A DNA stretch of 16,382 nt, from positions 1-16,382 of the forward strand of contig CAUCIO010000034.1 in assembly GCA_958442925.1 (NCBI GenBank). Reading direction: 5' to 3'. Below the pieces are notes generated by a model that was not told where the DNA came from, did no database searches, and saw only the letters and a program-made list of their open reading frames with translations. Below are positions 6,939 to 14,150 of this stretch, piece after piece (the first letter of the stretch is position 1; every line of letters begins with the position of its first letter). Position numbers and translations under genes: made by a program. The stretch is from an uncultured Clostridium sp. Lineage in GTDB: Bacteria; Bacillota; Clostridia; Lachnospirales; Lachnospiraceae.

Positions 6939-8798
6939 ATGAAAGCGAAACGACAATATGGCTGCTTCCTGCTGGCTGTGCTTCTTTCTGTTATCCTCAG
7001 CGCCTGCTCCCGTCCTCCGGCCGGAGTAACGGATGAAACCGGGGTATCCCAGACAGCCTCGGAAACTGTACAGGAAACAGAAGTGTCTCAGGAAGGAGAC
7101 TCAGCCGGCCATTCCTCTGAAAAGTCTGTCCAGGCGGCTTTTGATGAATTTACAAAGCAGGTGTTTAAAGATGAGCTGGAGGGATCCGGCCTGACGCTTC
7201 ACTATATGTTAAAGGAGCCGGAAAACTACGGTATTTCCACTGCGAATCCAAAGCTTGGAGACTGCTCTCTGGAACATCTGGAACAGGTTTCCTCTGAGCT
7301 TAAGGAGCTGTCAGAAAAGCTGCATACCTTTGATCCTGCTCTGCTGACTGCGGATCAGCTGTTTACTTACCGCGCTCTTGACGATTACCTGGAAACAGAA
7401 CAGATGGCCGAGGGGCTGGAACTGTACTCCCGTCCTGTATCCACCACCATTGGAACCCAGGCTCAGCTTCCTATCCTTTTTGCAGAATATGCCTTTTATG
7501 ACAGACAGGATGTGGAAAATTATCTGACGCTTATGTCCCAGATTGACGCCTACTATAAGAGCATTGCAGACTTTGAAAAGCTCCGGGCCGATGCCGGGCT
7601 GGCTCCCTGTGATCTGGTTCTTAATCAGATCATCCAGTCCTGTAAGGATTACATGATCCGGCCTGAAAACAGCTTTTTAAATGAAACCTTTAACAGCAAG
7701 CTGGACAGCATTGAAGGGCTGACCCAGGAGGAAAAGGCAGAATACAAAAAACGCCATCTGGAGGTTATGAAGGAACACTTTATTCCTGCCTACCAGATGC
7801 TTGCCGGAGAGCTTGAGAAGCTGAAAGGGCGCGGTTCTAATGTCATGGGACTGTGCGGGTACCCAGATGGAAAGCGTTATTATGAATATCTTACAGCCTC
7901 CTCCACTGGCACAGGCTATACGGTTTCAGAGCTGAAACAGCAGGTTCAGGTACATATGAGCGAGGATCTGGCTCAGGTGACTCTTCTGTTGCAGAACCAT
8001 CCGGAGCTGTCTGAGGCATCTGCCAGCTATTCCTTCGCCCAGACAGAGCCTGCTGCCATTTTAGATGCTCTGAAAACGCAGGCTGAAAAGGATTTCCCGG
8101 CTCTTCCGGAAGCAGACTACACGGTTCACCAGGTTCCCAAGACACTGGAAGCCTCTTTAAGCCCGGCCTTTTACCTGACTGCCCCCATTGACTGCTGGCA
8201 GCACAATGTCATCTACATTAACGGAGGCTCCGATCAGACCTCTGCCGGAGCTTTATACACGACTCTGGCCCATGAAGGCTATCCAGGCCATCTCTACCAG
8301 ACTGTCTATGCAAATCAGCACGTATCTGATCCACTTCTGCGGCTGCTGGCCTGCGGAGGATACACAGAAGGCTGGGGAACTTATGCAGAACTTTACTCCT
8401 ACCGCTTTGACAACGGCCTTTCCCCGGAGCTTTCCGAACTTTTAGCCCACAACCAGGCTGCCACCCTGGGACTTTACGCGCTGCTTGACATCAATATTAA
8501 TTACGAGGGCTGGAGTCAGGAGAGAACTGCCAAGTTTCTGGAGGAGCTTTATGGTATCACTGACCCCCAGGTGACAGAAGAAATCTACTATGCTGTTGCC
8601 GACAATCCAGCCAATTATCTTCAGTATTACACTGGGTATATGGAAATCGTCAAAATGCGGGAAACTGCCATGGAAACCCTGGGCAGCCGATACGATCCGG
8701 TTCTCTTCCACAAGTTTATTCTGGATATGGACGGAGCTTCCTTCCGCGTTATAGAACCCTACTTTAAAACATGGCTGCTCACCTGCGGAGCGCAGTAA
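6939..8798 (+). CDS. DUF885 family lipoprotein, putative zinc metallopeptidase
   Basis: This 619-aa protein is predicted to be exported and lipid-anchored. The signal peptide ends in the lipobox LSAC with Cys23, followed by a Ser/Thr/Glu-rich linker (24-65). The remainder is a DUF885 domain of full length, mostly helical. The gluzincin-like motif HEGYPGH (445-451) supplies two His ligands and the catalytic Glu, and YTEGWGTYAE (from 475) supplies the probable third ligand E477. Members are thought to be peptidases, but substrates are mostly unknown. Here it may trim peptides at the cell surface. It is monocistronic, with its own promoter and a bidirectional terminator. GGAGG lies 9 nt before the ATG. 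Confidence 0.9.
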   Translation: MKAKRQYGCFLLAVLLSVILSACSRPPAGVTDETGVSQTASETVQETEVSQEGDSAGHSSEKSVQAAFDEFTKQVFKDELEGSGLTLHYMLKEPENYGISTANPKLGDCSLEHLEQVSSELKELSEKLHTFDPALLTADQLFTYRALDDYLETEQMAEGLELYSRPVSTTIGTQAQLPILFAEYAFYDRQDVENYLTLMSQIDAYYKSIADFEKLRADAGLAPCDLVLNQIIQSCKDYMIRPENSFLNETFNSKLDSIEGLTQEEKAEYKKRHLEVMKEHFIPAYQMLAGELEKLKGRGSNVMGLCGYPDGKRYYEYLTASSTGTGYTVSELKQQVQVHMSEDLAQVTLLLQNHPELSEASASYSFAQTEPAAILDALKTQAEKDFPALPEADYTVHQVPKTLEASLSPAFYLTAPIDCWQHNVIYINGGSDQTSAGALYTTLAHEGYPGHLYQTVYANQHVSDPLLRLLACGGYTEGWGTYAELYSYRFDNGLSPELSELLAHNQAATLGLYALLDININYEGWSQERTAKFLEELYGITDPQVTEEIYYAVADNPANYLQYYTGYMEIVKMRETAMETLGSRYDPVLFHKFILDMDGASFRVIEPYFKTWLLTCGAQ

Positions 8799-8814
8799 AA
8801 AGTATATCTAAGAC

Positions 8815-8845
8815 AAAAAATCCGGGAATACATCCCGGATTTTTT
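8815..8845. terminator. Bidirectional intrinsic terminator between DUF885 and yitT genes
   Basis: A 13-bp perfect stem, AAAAAATCCGGGA/TCCCGGATTTTTT, with a 5-nt loop reads as A-tract-hairpin-T-tract on both strands. It serves both convergent genes. Confidence 0.93.
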
Positions 8846-8853
8846 ATAGTATT

Positions 8854-9519
8854 TTATATCAGTTCTTCTCTGCCTGTCTGCTTCAGTTCTGTCTTTTCCA
8901 CTGAATCTTCCTCTTCTTCCCGGTACAGCTTTCCAATAATACCGGAGGAAATCGTGACGGTCAGCAGAGAACATGCAATCTTAAACACAGGAATGTAGCT
9001 CAGGGAAAGCATAAGCACCACAAAATCTGTGAAAAAATAGCATTTCTCCAGTTTTACCCCTGCCAGTTTATTGAGAATCAGCGCCAGCACGTCGTCGCCT
9101 CCTGTGGCTCCTCCTGCTCTTACTACAAGTCCCACTCCGATTCCCACGAAAAGACCGCCCGCCACGGCGGCAAGGATCGGACTTCCCCCCAGATCCGGAA
9201 GCAGATACCCCATCCTCTCATGGATGGAATAAAAGAATCCGTAGCTCAAGGTGGATACCATGGCATTCTTCAGAAAGGATCCCCCTAAAATCTTCCATCC
9301 AATCAGATAGCAGATCAGATCCAGAACCGGGCCGATGACGCTGGGGGAAATGCCGAACCAGTGCTGAATCAGCAGCTGGAGTCCCAGCACGCCTCCTTCT
9401 GTAATATCTGACTGGCTGTGTACATTATAAAGTCCAAATGACAAAACCGCTGTTCCAAGCATCAGCCCTGCGTAGCGAAACATTTCCTTCTTAAACTGCG
9501 CTCTCTGCGGCATTTTCAT
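8854..9519 (-). CDS. YitT family membrane protein, short form without DUF2179
   Basis: This 221-aa multi-pass protein resembles the YitT/DUF161 family, whose transported substrate is not established. About six hydrophobic segments are visible (roughly 16-34, 59-78, 84-98, 115-134, 162-178, 180-196). The two internal-repeat signatures are TEGGVLGLQLLI (40-51) and RAGGATGGDDVLALILNK (134-151). The usual soluble C-terminal DUF2179 domain is absent, and an acidic tail (EEEEDSVEKTE) ends the protein, so it is shorter than the typical family member of about 280 aa. I chose the ATG at 9519 because AAGGAG lies 9 nt upstream. An ATG at 9540 would bury that site. It is divergent from a MerR regulator and possibly controlled by it. 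Confidence 0.88.
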   Translation of the reverse strand: MKMPQRAQFKKEMFRYAGLMLGTAVLSFGLYNVHSQSDITEGGVLGLQLLIQHWFGISPSVIGPVLDLICYLIGWKILGGSFLKNAMVSTLSYGFFYSIHERMGYLLPDLGGSPILAAVAGGLFVGIGVGLVVRAGGATGGDDVLALILNKLAGVKLEKCYFFTDFVVLMLSLSYIPVFKIACSLLTVTISSGIIGKLYREEEEDSVEKTELKQTGREELI

Positions 9520-9546
9520 AGATAACAACTCCTTTTCCATGATTTC

Positions 9547-9575
9547 TTGACATAAATTAGTATAAAGGATATAGT
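9547..9575 (+). promoter_or_regulatory. Promoter of the merR-family gene
   Basis: There is a consensus -35 TTGACA (9547-9552), a 17-bp spacer and -10 TATAGT (9570-9575). The -10 is the left half of the dyad TATAGT-T-ACTATA, so a protein bound there would repress this promoter. Confidence 0.75.
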
Positions 9576-9589
9576 TACTATACTGTCAA
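9559..9589 (-). promoter_or_regulatory. yitT promoter with MerR-type 19-bp spacer
   Basis: On the minus strand there is a consensus -35 TTGACA (9589-9584) and -10 TATACT (9564-9559), separated by 19 bp. MerR-family activators act on promoters with 19-20 bp spacers by twisting operator DNA. This promoter overlaps the opposing merR promoter almost completely. Confidence 0.65.
9570..9582. promoter_or_regulatory. Dyad operator candidate for the MerR regulator
   Basis: TATAGT-T-ACTATA is a perfect odd palindrome lying within the 19-bp spacer of the yitT promoter and covering the -10 of the merR promoter. Its position fits a MerR operator. Binding is inferred. Confidence 0.5.
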
Positions 9590-9606
9590 GCAGAAAGGAT
9601 CAGACC

Positions 9607-10455
9607 ATGATGAAGCATCGTTTTACAGCCGGAGAAATGGCAAAACTGTCCGGCCTTTCCAAGCAGACTATATTATTTTATGATAAAAAAGGGATTTTGA
9701 AACCGGAATATGTGGATCCAGACAACGGATACCGGTACTACAGCGCCGATCAGCTGGATTTTCTCGATAATATCGCCATGCTGAAGGAAATCGGCCTGTC
9801 TTTAGATGAAATCAGAACATTTATGGAGCAGCGGACCAGGGACTACGCCGTTTCCCGTATGGAGCAGCAGCTGGAAAGTATCCGCCAGAAAATCAGACGG
9901 CTTCAAACCATTGAAAAACAGCTTTCCTGGAAAATGAAAACCCTTGAGGATTTGACTTCCAAAAAAGACGGCGTCTTTTTAACCCGGCATCAGAAGCCGG
10001 AGCTTTTAGCAGTGGAGCCAGTCTCCTTTCCCAGGCGCCGGAAAGGCACAGACGACGAGGATCTGATGGCACAGAATATCGCCATCAAAAAGCTGATGAC
10101 GAAGGCTAAGCGGGAACATTATCCCTATTTCTACCAACAGGGAGCTATTATCCCTCTGAAGGAGCTGAAAGAGGGCCATTATCTGCGGGCCTCCCATGTA
10201 TTCCTTCCTCTGGAAAAAAAATGTGTCCACGCCCTCTCCATGACCAAACCGCCCGGACTCTACGCCCGCTATTATTTCACCGGGCGCTATACAGGAAGCG
10301 GCAGCGCCTACCAGCTTCTCTTTTCCGAGCTTGAGCGGATGGGACTGTCAGCTGTGTCCGGCTCCTATGAATACTGTATTCTGGACAGTCTGGCCTCCCA
10401 GGATACAGATCACTATGTAACGCTGATTGAGGTAGAAGTTGAAAAGAAGGGGTAG
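9607..10455 (+). CDS. MerR family regulator with GyrI-like effector domain (BmrR type)
   Basis: This 282-aa DNA-binding regulator has an N-terminal MerR winged helix (residues 6-75: FTAGEMAKLSGLSKQTILFYDKKG, then DNGYRYYS in the wing). A dimerisation coiled coil follows (about 80-115, rich in Gln, Arg and Lys). A C-terminal domain of about 165 residues resembles the GyrI/BmrR drug-binding fold, including a LLAVEPVSFPRR strand and a final SGSYEYCILD...VTLIEVEVE segment. Such regulators bind lipophilic cations or other small ligands and activate transporter genes. The adjacent divergent target here is a YitT-like membrane protein. AAAGGA lies 7 nt before the first of two adjacent ATGs. The last codons form one arm of a terminator hairpin. 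Confidence 0.9.
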   Translation: MMKHRFTAGEMAKLSGLSKQTILFYDKKGILKPEYVDPDNGYRYYSADQLDFLDNIAMLKEIGLSLDEIRTFMEQRTRDYAVSRMEQQLESIRQKIRRLQTIEKQLSWKMKTLEDLTSKKDGVFLTRHQKPELLAVEPVSFPRRRKGTDDEDLMAQNIAIKKLMTKAKREHYPYFYQQGAIIPLKELKEGHYLRASHVFLPLEKKCVHALSMTKPPGLYARYYFTGRYTGSGSAYQLLFSELERMGLSAVSGSYEYCILDSLASQDTDHYVTLIEVEVEKKG

Positions 10456-10470
10456 CTTCCTGCCCCTTCT
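10445..10470. terminator. Hairpin terminator between convergent merR and lipoprotein genes
   Basis: An 8-bp perfect stem AGAAGGGG/CCCCTTCT with a 10-nt loop spans the merR stop codon. On the minus strand it is followed by TTTTC, which suits termination of the lipoprotein transcript. The plus-strand tail (CCTGCTTTCTG) is poorer. Confidence 0.7.
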
Positions 10471-10481
10471 CCTGCTTTCTG

Positions 10482-11072
10482 TTATTCTGCCTCTGTCTCC
10501 TGAGCGCTCTCTTCAGCGGCTGTCTCAGTCTTTTCACTTCCCATATTTTTGTAGGATTTGTTAAACTCCATATTGCCAATCTTCTCTCCGTTTACAGACA
10601 GATTCAGCTCAGAAGCCTCGAAATTCTGAAGCAGTGTGTTGGCTACTGCTGTCTGCTGAAGGATATCATCCTGATTCGGCATAGCGGAAAGATCCACATT
10701 GATAGTATTTCCTTCCTGGGAGAAGCTTAACACCTTTGTCCCCTCCTCAAGAACCCCATTCTCTGCCATCTTATCTGCTAAAAGCTGCGGTTCAATGGTT
10801 TCACCATCTTCTGAGTCGATGGCATCCATGGTCTGCTTCAGGCCTGAGCGGTTCTCTTTTATTGTAAAAATGCTGACCTGGGCCATAGGAGCTGCATCAG
10901 CATCCGGAAGCTTCTCTACTACCTCTCTCTCTGTCTCCGGGATAGAAGCCTCTACCGTCTGTCCCTCTGCTGTCTGCTTATTCTGGTTCTGGCTGGATGT
11001 ATCTGTAGGCGTGCAGGCTGCTAGTGATACACTCATTAAAACTCCAGTTAAAACAATCATTAATTTTTTCAT
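10482..11072 (-). CDS. Lipoprotein with GerMN-like domain
   Basis: This 196-aa predicted lipoprotein has a basic N-terminus, a hydrophobic core and lipobox LAAC with Cys20. A Gln/Thr/Glu-rich linker follows. From about residue 65 to 170 it resembles the GerMN domain found in GerM and related lipoproteins, with a VLSFSQEGNTINVDLSAM strand pair, a helix (TAVANTLLQNF) and ELNLSVNGEKIG. The tail is acidic and rich in Glu/Thr/Ala. GerM functions in spore assembly in Bacillus; a sporulation role here is only possible. Two ATGs are adjacent. The second (11072) leaves 5 nt to AGGAGG, the first only 2. It follows the MarR gene by 28 bp on the same strand, so the two probably form an operon. Confidence 0.75.
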   Translation of the reverse strand: MKKLMIVLTGVLMSVSLAACTPTDTSSQNQNKQTAEGQTVEASIPETEREVVEKLPDADAAPMAQVSIFTIKENRSGLKQTMDAIDSEDGETIEPQLLADKMAENGVLEEGTKVLSFSQEGNTINVDLSAMPNQDDILQQTAVANTLLQNFEASELNLSVNGEKIGNMEFNKSYKNMGSEKTETAAEESAQETEAE

Positions 11073-11100
11073 CATGTCCTCCTCTTTGATCCATTGATTT

Positions 11101-11541
11101 CTATTGATTTAATTCCCTGAACCAGCGGTTCAGCTTTGTAAGCGCCTTATAGAGAACGTCCAGTTCCTGAGGCGTCAGCTCCTCTTTCATACTGTCAATC
11201 ATCTGTCTGTGAAACTCTGCATGATGCTCGTAGGCCCTGCGTCCCTTATCAGACAGGGAAATGTAGACGATCCGGCGATCCTCCTTACCCCTGGTCCGCA
11301 CCACGTACCCCTTTTTCACCAGGCTGTTCATGGCAATCGTGAGAGTCCCCACTGTAACGGACAGCTCTCTGGCAATCGCAGACATATTTTTAGGCGCCCC
11401 GATTCCGATGGCTTCAATGACATGCATATCATTATTGGTGATATTCCGAAACTCCGGTGTTATAATGGCCTTCTGTTCGATATCCATAATATCGCGGAAC
11501 AGCCGCACCAGTACCTCATTGAATGTCTCGTAATTGTCCAC
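11101..11541 (-). CDS. MarR family regulator, FabT-like
   Basis: This 146-aa winged-helix repressor-type protein shows the recognition helix region MSAIARELSVTVGTLTIAMNSLVKKGYV (53-80) and the wing motif KEDRRIVYISLSDKG (86-100, with D88-R89-R90). It resembles FabT, the fatty-acid synthesis repressor of streptococci, in NNDMHVIEAIG, VTVGTLT and the C-terminal LTPQELDVLYKALTKL. FabT binds long-chain acyl-ACP and controls fab genes. The accA-ended fatty-acid cluster lies 4.4 kb away in this window rather than next door, so the target is uncertain. The start is GTG (11541) with AAGGGG 6 nt upstream. It is first in a two-gene unit with the GerMN-like lipoprotein. Confidence 0.85.
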   Translation of the reverse strand: MDNYETFNEVLVRLFRDIMDIEQKAIITPEFRNITNNDMHVIEAIGIGAPKNMSAIARELSVTVGTLTIAMNSLVKKGYVVRTRGKEDRRIVYISLSDKGRRAYEHHAEFHRQMIDSMKEELTPQELDVLYKALTKLNRWFRELNQ

Positions 11542-11582
11542 AGTGTTCCCCTTCGCCTTCTAAAAACAAAATTTCCCCACTG

Positions 11583-11611
11583 ATTATACAATAAACAGAC
11601 TTTACCGGCAA
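11583..11611 (-). promoter_or_regulatory. Promoter of the marR-lipoprotein unit
   Basis: On the minus strand there is a -35 TTGCCG (11611-11606), a 17-bp spacer and -10 TATAAT (11588-11583). No clear FabT-type palindrome was found around it. Confidence 0.7.
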
Positions 11612-11666
11612 CTGTTAACTCCAATATTTTCACCTCGACCGAAACTTTTCCGCCAGTCCAGGACTT

Positions 11667-12194
11667 CTATACCAGAAAACCGGCAATCAGAATGCTGGCT
11701 CCTATACCTGCCGCTGTGGAAAGAAGAGCGCCGGCCAAAGTCCATCGGGTCTTCGTCACCTTTGCCATCATAAAATATACGCTCATGGTATAGAACACGG
11801 TTTCCGTACAGCTCTCCATAATGGACGCCGTCATCCCCAGCAGGGAATCCGGTCCATGGGTCCTGAAAATATCGAGAAGAAGCCCGGTGGCAGCTGAGCT
11901 GGACACGAGGCGTACCAGGATAAGCGGAATCAGTTCTCCGGGAATACGGAGACATCCTGCCGGAGCTTTCAATCTTTCTGAAAGGAACTCCAGGAATCCA
12001 GATGCTCTCAGGACCCCCACCGCTGTCATAAGGCCAATCAGGGTGGGAAGAATACCGGCTACCGTTTTCATCCCACCCTGTGCTCCTCTTGTAAAATCAT
12101 CAAATACAGGGCGTCTGGAAAGAACTCCGAAGCCAATTATGTAGAACAGAACAGCCGGAACAAGAAAATCGGAAAGATAAAGAATTACCTTCAA
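11667..12194 (-). CDS. spmB: Spore maturation protein SpmB
   Basis: This 175-aa integral membrane protein is of the nucleoside-recognition (Gate) domain group. In Bacillus, SpmA and SpmB are needed for normal spore core dehydration. Seen here are a hydrophobic N-terminal helix (FLVPAVLFYIIGFGVL), then the conserved block TLIGLMTAVGVLRASGFLEFL, then THGPDSLLGMTASIMESCTETVFYTMSVYF, a close match to SpmB in pattern and length. I chose a TTG start at 12194 with AGGGAG 6 nt upstream. A TTG at 12233 would add 13 basic residues without a good site. Unusually it is not adjacent to spmA, which lies about 2 kb upstream on the same strand. No convincing promoter was found; a lone TATAAT at 12302-12297 lacks a matched -35. 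Confidence 0.9.
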   Translation of the reverse strand: MKVILYLSDFLVPAVLFYIIGFGVLSRRPVFDDFTRGAQGGMKTVAGILPTLIGLMTAVGVLRASGFLEFLSERLKAPAGCLRIPGELIPLILVRLVSSSAATGLLLDIFRTHGPDSLLGMTASIMESCTETVFYTMSVYFMMAKVTKTRWTLAGALLSTAAGIGASILIAGFLV

Positions 12195-12507
12195 CAGCCT
12201 CTCCCTAAATAACCTTGCTCTTATTCTATGCAAAGGCCTGCCGACAGATTCTTCCTTTCTGGTCTTTCATCTGTCTGTCTTTGTTCTATGGCTGGTATTA
12301 TACAGGGCGATTGTGTAGGATCTGTGAATTGGTTCTTTCGAAATCGGAAAGTTTTTATAAACTTTGTGGGAAAAACTGACTGTATTTCTCTTAACTGAAT
12401 GTAAAAGAACGTGGACTTTGCTGTATGCCGCATTGTAAAATTGTATCTTTACAGCTATAATATGTTCTAAACTATTTTAATCAATTCTTTCATGGAGGAA
12501 TCAACCT
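12195..12507. other. Intergenic region between spmB and the ArsC-family gene
   Basis: This 313-bp AT-rich stretch holds the rightward promoter at 12433-12461 and an isolated leftward TATAAT (12302-12297). Weak open frames on the minus strand have no ribosome binding site and no recognisable protein. Nothing else is supported. Confidence 0.6.
12433..12461 (+). promoter_or_regulatory. Promoter of the ArsC/Spx-family gene
   Basis: There is a -35 TTGTAA (12433-12438), a 17-bp spacer and -10 TATAAT (12456-12461). GGAGG follows 9 nt before the ATG at 12508. Confidence 0.75.
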
Positions 12508-12870
12508 ATGAGCGTATTATTTGTAGAATATCCGAAATGCACCACCTGCCAGAAGGCAAAAAAATGGCTGGAGAATACTGGCGTCTCCTATGAGGATCGC
12601 CATATTAAAGAGCAGAATCCATCTGCTGAAGAGCTTAAAAAATGGCATCAGATGAGCGGTCTTCCCTTAAAAAGATTTTTCAATACCAGCGGCCTTCTCT
12701 ATAAATCCATGGCATTAAAAGACAAGCTGCCTAGCATGAGCGAGGAGGAGCAATATGCCCTCTTAGCCACAGACGGAATGCTGGTAAAACGCCCTATCGT
12801 AGTGGGAGATGACTTTGTTTTAGTAGGATTTAAGGAGGCTGACTGGGAAAAACAGCTGGCTGGGCAGTAG
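12508..12870 (+). CDS. ArsC/Spx family thioredoxin-fold protein
   Basis: This 120-aa cytoplasmic protein has the ArsC/Spx/YffB fold. Visible features are CTTC (C11, C14) at the N-terminal active site, the helix GLPLKRFFNTSG, and KRP (94-96), where R95 matches the conserved catalytic or structural arginine. The CxxC is as in Spx/MgsR regulators and many arsenate-reductase-family proteins of unknown role. No arsR, arsB or acr3 is nearby, so arsenic detoxification is not supported by context. A redox-sensing or glutathione/thioredoxin-like role is equally possible. It is monocistronic, with its own promoter and a strong terminator downstream. Confidence 0.9.
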   Translation: MSVLFVEYPKCTTCQKAKKWLENTGVSYEDRHIKEQNPSAEELKKWHQMSGLPLKRFFNTSGLLYKSMALKDKLPSMSEEEQYALLATDGMLVKRPIVVGDDFVLVGFKEADWEKQLAGQ

Positions 12871-12921
12871 CAGAAAAATTGTCCAAACCTGCCGATTCTG
12901 CCTGGCTGATTAGGAAACTGT

Positions 12922-12986
12922 AAAAAGAACGGAAGTTTTTCAGCGACTAAGCTCCTGGTGGAGCGTGAAAACTTCCGTTCTTTTTT
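12922..12986. terminator. Very long bidirectional terminator hairpin
   Basis: Arms AAAAAGAACGGAAGTTTT and AAAACTTCCGTTCTTTTT pair over about 20 bp including an inner CA/TG. The apex carries a second small stem GCTCC/GGAGC with loop TGGT. A/T tracts flank it on both sides, so it works for the rightward ArsC-family gene and the leftward LOR/SDH gene. Confidence 0.93.
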
Positions 12987-13026
12987 CTAACTTAACTGCT
13001 TCTGTCAGGACTGGAAACCCATCTCT

Positions 13027-14118
13027 TTACAGTCCCAGTCCCTTGCTTACATTGACTACAAAGTCCTGAACATTTGTCACAATGCTCTTAGCGGAAAGGC
13101 TTCCCCGATCTCCCAGCTTATTTACTGCAAACTCAGAAATGTCCACGCTGTAAAAATAAACCTGGCGGATCGTTCCGTCCGGCATAACACGGAAGGACGG
13201 AGTCATATTGCCTGTGGCAATCGAATGGAGAGTAGTAGCCATACAGATCACGGTAGTGGCCTTTTTCACGCACTCTCTCATGGCGGACTGTCCCTCGTAC
13301 ACATCGGCGTAAACCTCCGGCAGCGGGCCGTCGTCCCGGATGGAACCTGTCAGCACAAAGGGCACACCTTTTTTCACACAGCTGTACATAATTCCATTGT
13401 CAATGTTTTCCTTCTCAATAAACTCCGGAATAGAGCCGTGATACCTTACTCTGTTAATGGTATCGATATGATTGTAATGGCCTCCGGCAAAGCTTTCCTG
13501 GGTATAAATATCCTGTCCCAGGGCTGTCTTCTTATAAGCTCCCTCTAAGTCATGGGTAGCCAGGGCATTTCCTGCCAGAAGAGCGTCCACATAGCCGTTC
13601 ATTACCAGTTTGGAAAAGGCCTCCCTGGAGTCAGAGTCAAAGGCGCAGGCCGGTCCCATTACCCAGACTACATAGCCGTGATCCTTCTCATGCTTTAACA
13701 GCTCGTAGATGTGGTCGTAGTCTTTGGAAAAAGCGGTCTCCCTGGATCTTCCCTGACGGAAAGCAAAAGCCTCTTTAGACTGGGTTCCCTGCTCCTCAAA
13801 GCCGTGTGTCCAGACGAAAATTCCCTCTTCCGCCTCTTCTGTCCGTCCCACAAAGACAAGATCTCCCTGCTTTAATGTCCGGAACTCCCTCACTGCTATT
13901 TTTCCATCCTCATAGACAGCTACGCAGTCCATACGGCTCTCCTCTGCCAGAAGCCATGTTCCGTTTACCTTAAAATACTCTGGAAAAATAGTAGTAGCAT
14001 GGTAATTCTCCGGCGCTGTCTTATCCTTCGGCGCAGGAGCCAGCACTGCATCCGGCGCTGATACAAACGGCTCCTTTGTAAAATCCGGCGCATTATACTT
14101 TTTTAATTCAAATCCCAT
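13027..14118 (-). CDS. LOR/SDH family protein, ornithine cyclodeaminase-like (TIGR00300/ArgZ C-terminal type)
   Basis: This 363-aa protein resembles the LOR/SDH conserved family (TIGR00300), found in archaeal ornithine cyclodeaminase and as the C-terminal part of the cyanobacterial arginine dihydrolase AgrE/ArgZ. The N-terminal ~130 residues match the family's middle domain (TTIFPEYFKVNGTWLLAEE, SRMDC, LKQGDLVFVGR). The rest is the NAD-binding catalytic-type domain, with NGYVDALLAGNALATHDLEG, GGHYNHIDTINRVRYHGSI, NGIMYSCVKKGVPFVLTGSI-RDDGPLPEV, TLHSIATGNMTPS and KLGDRGSLSAKSIVTNV. It lacks the guanidine-modifying domain of ArgZ. A role in ornithine-to-proline or a related amino-acid deamination is inferred. 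The start at 14118 has GAGGAG 8 nt upstream. It follows spmA by 32 bp, so they are probably cotranscribed. Confidence 0.82.
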   Translation of the reverse strand: MGFELKKYNAPDFTKEPFVSAPDAVLAPAPKDKTAPENYHATTIFPEYFKVNGTWLLAEESRMDCVAVYEDGKIAVREFRTLKQGDLVFVGRTEEAEEGIFVWTHGFEEQGTQSKEAFAFRQGRSRETAFSKDYDHIYELLKHEKDHGYVVWVMGPACAFDSDSREAFSKLVMNGYVDALLAGNALATHDLEGAYKKTALGQDIYTQESFAGGHYNHIDTINRVRYHGSIPEFIEKENIDNGIMYSCVKKGVPFVLTGSIRDDGPLPEVYADVYEGQSAMRECVKKATTVICMATTLHSIATGNMTPSFRVMPDGTIRQVYFYSVDISEFAVNKLGDRGSLSAKSIVTNVQDFVVNVSKGLGL

Positions 14119-14150
14119 GGCAGCTTCTCCTCTCTTCATATATACTTTCA

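Noticed and set aside
12234..12433. 70-codon minus-strand frame upstream of spmB
   Set aside because: It has no ribosome binding site, its composition is typical of noncoding DNA, and it ends within the spmB leader.
12508..12870. Arsenic resistance locus
   Set aside because: Only an ArsC/Spx-fold protein with CxxC is present. There is no arsR or arsenite exporter nearby, so the general family call is safer.
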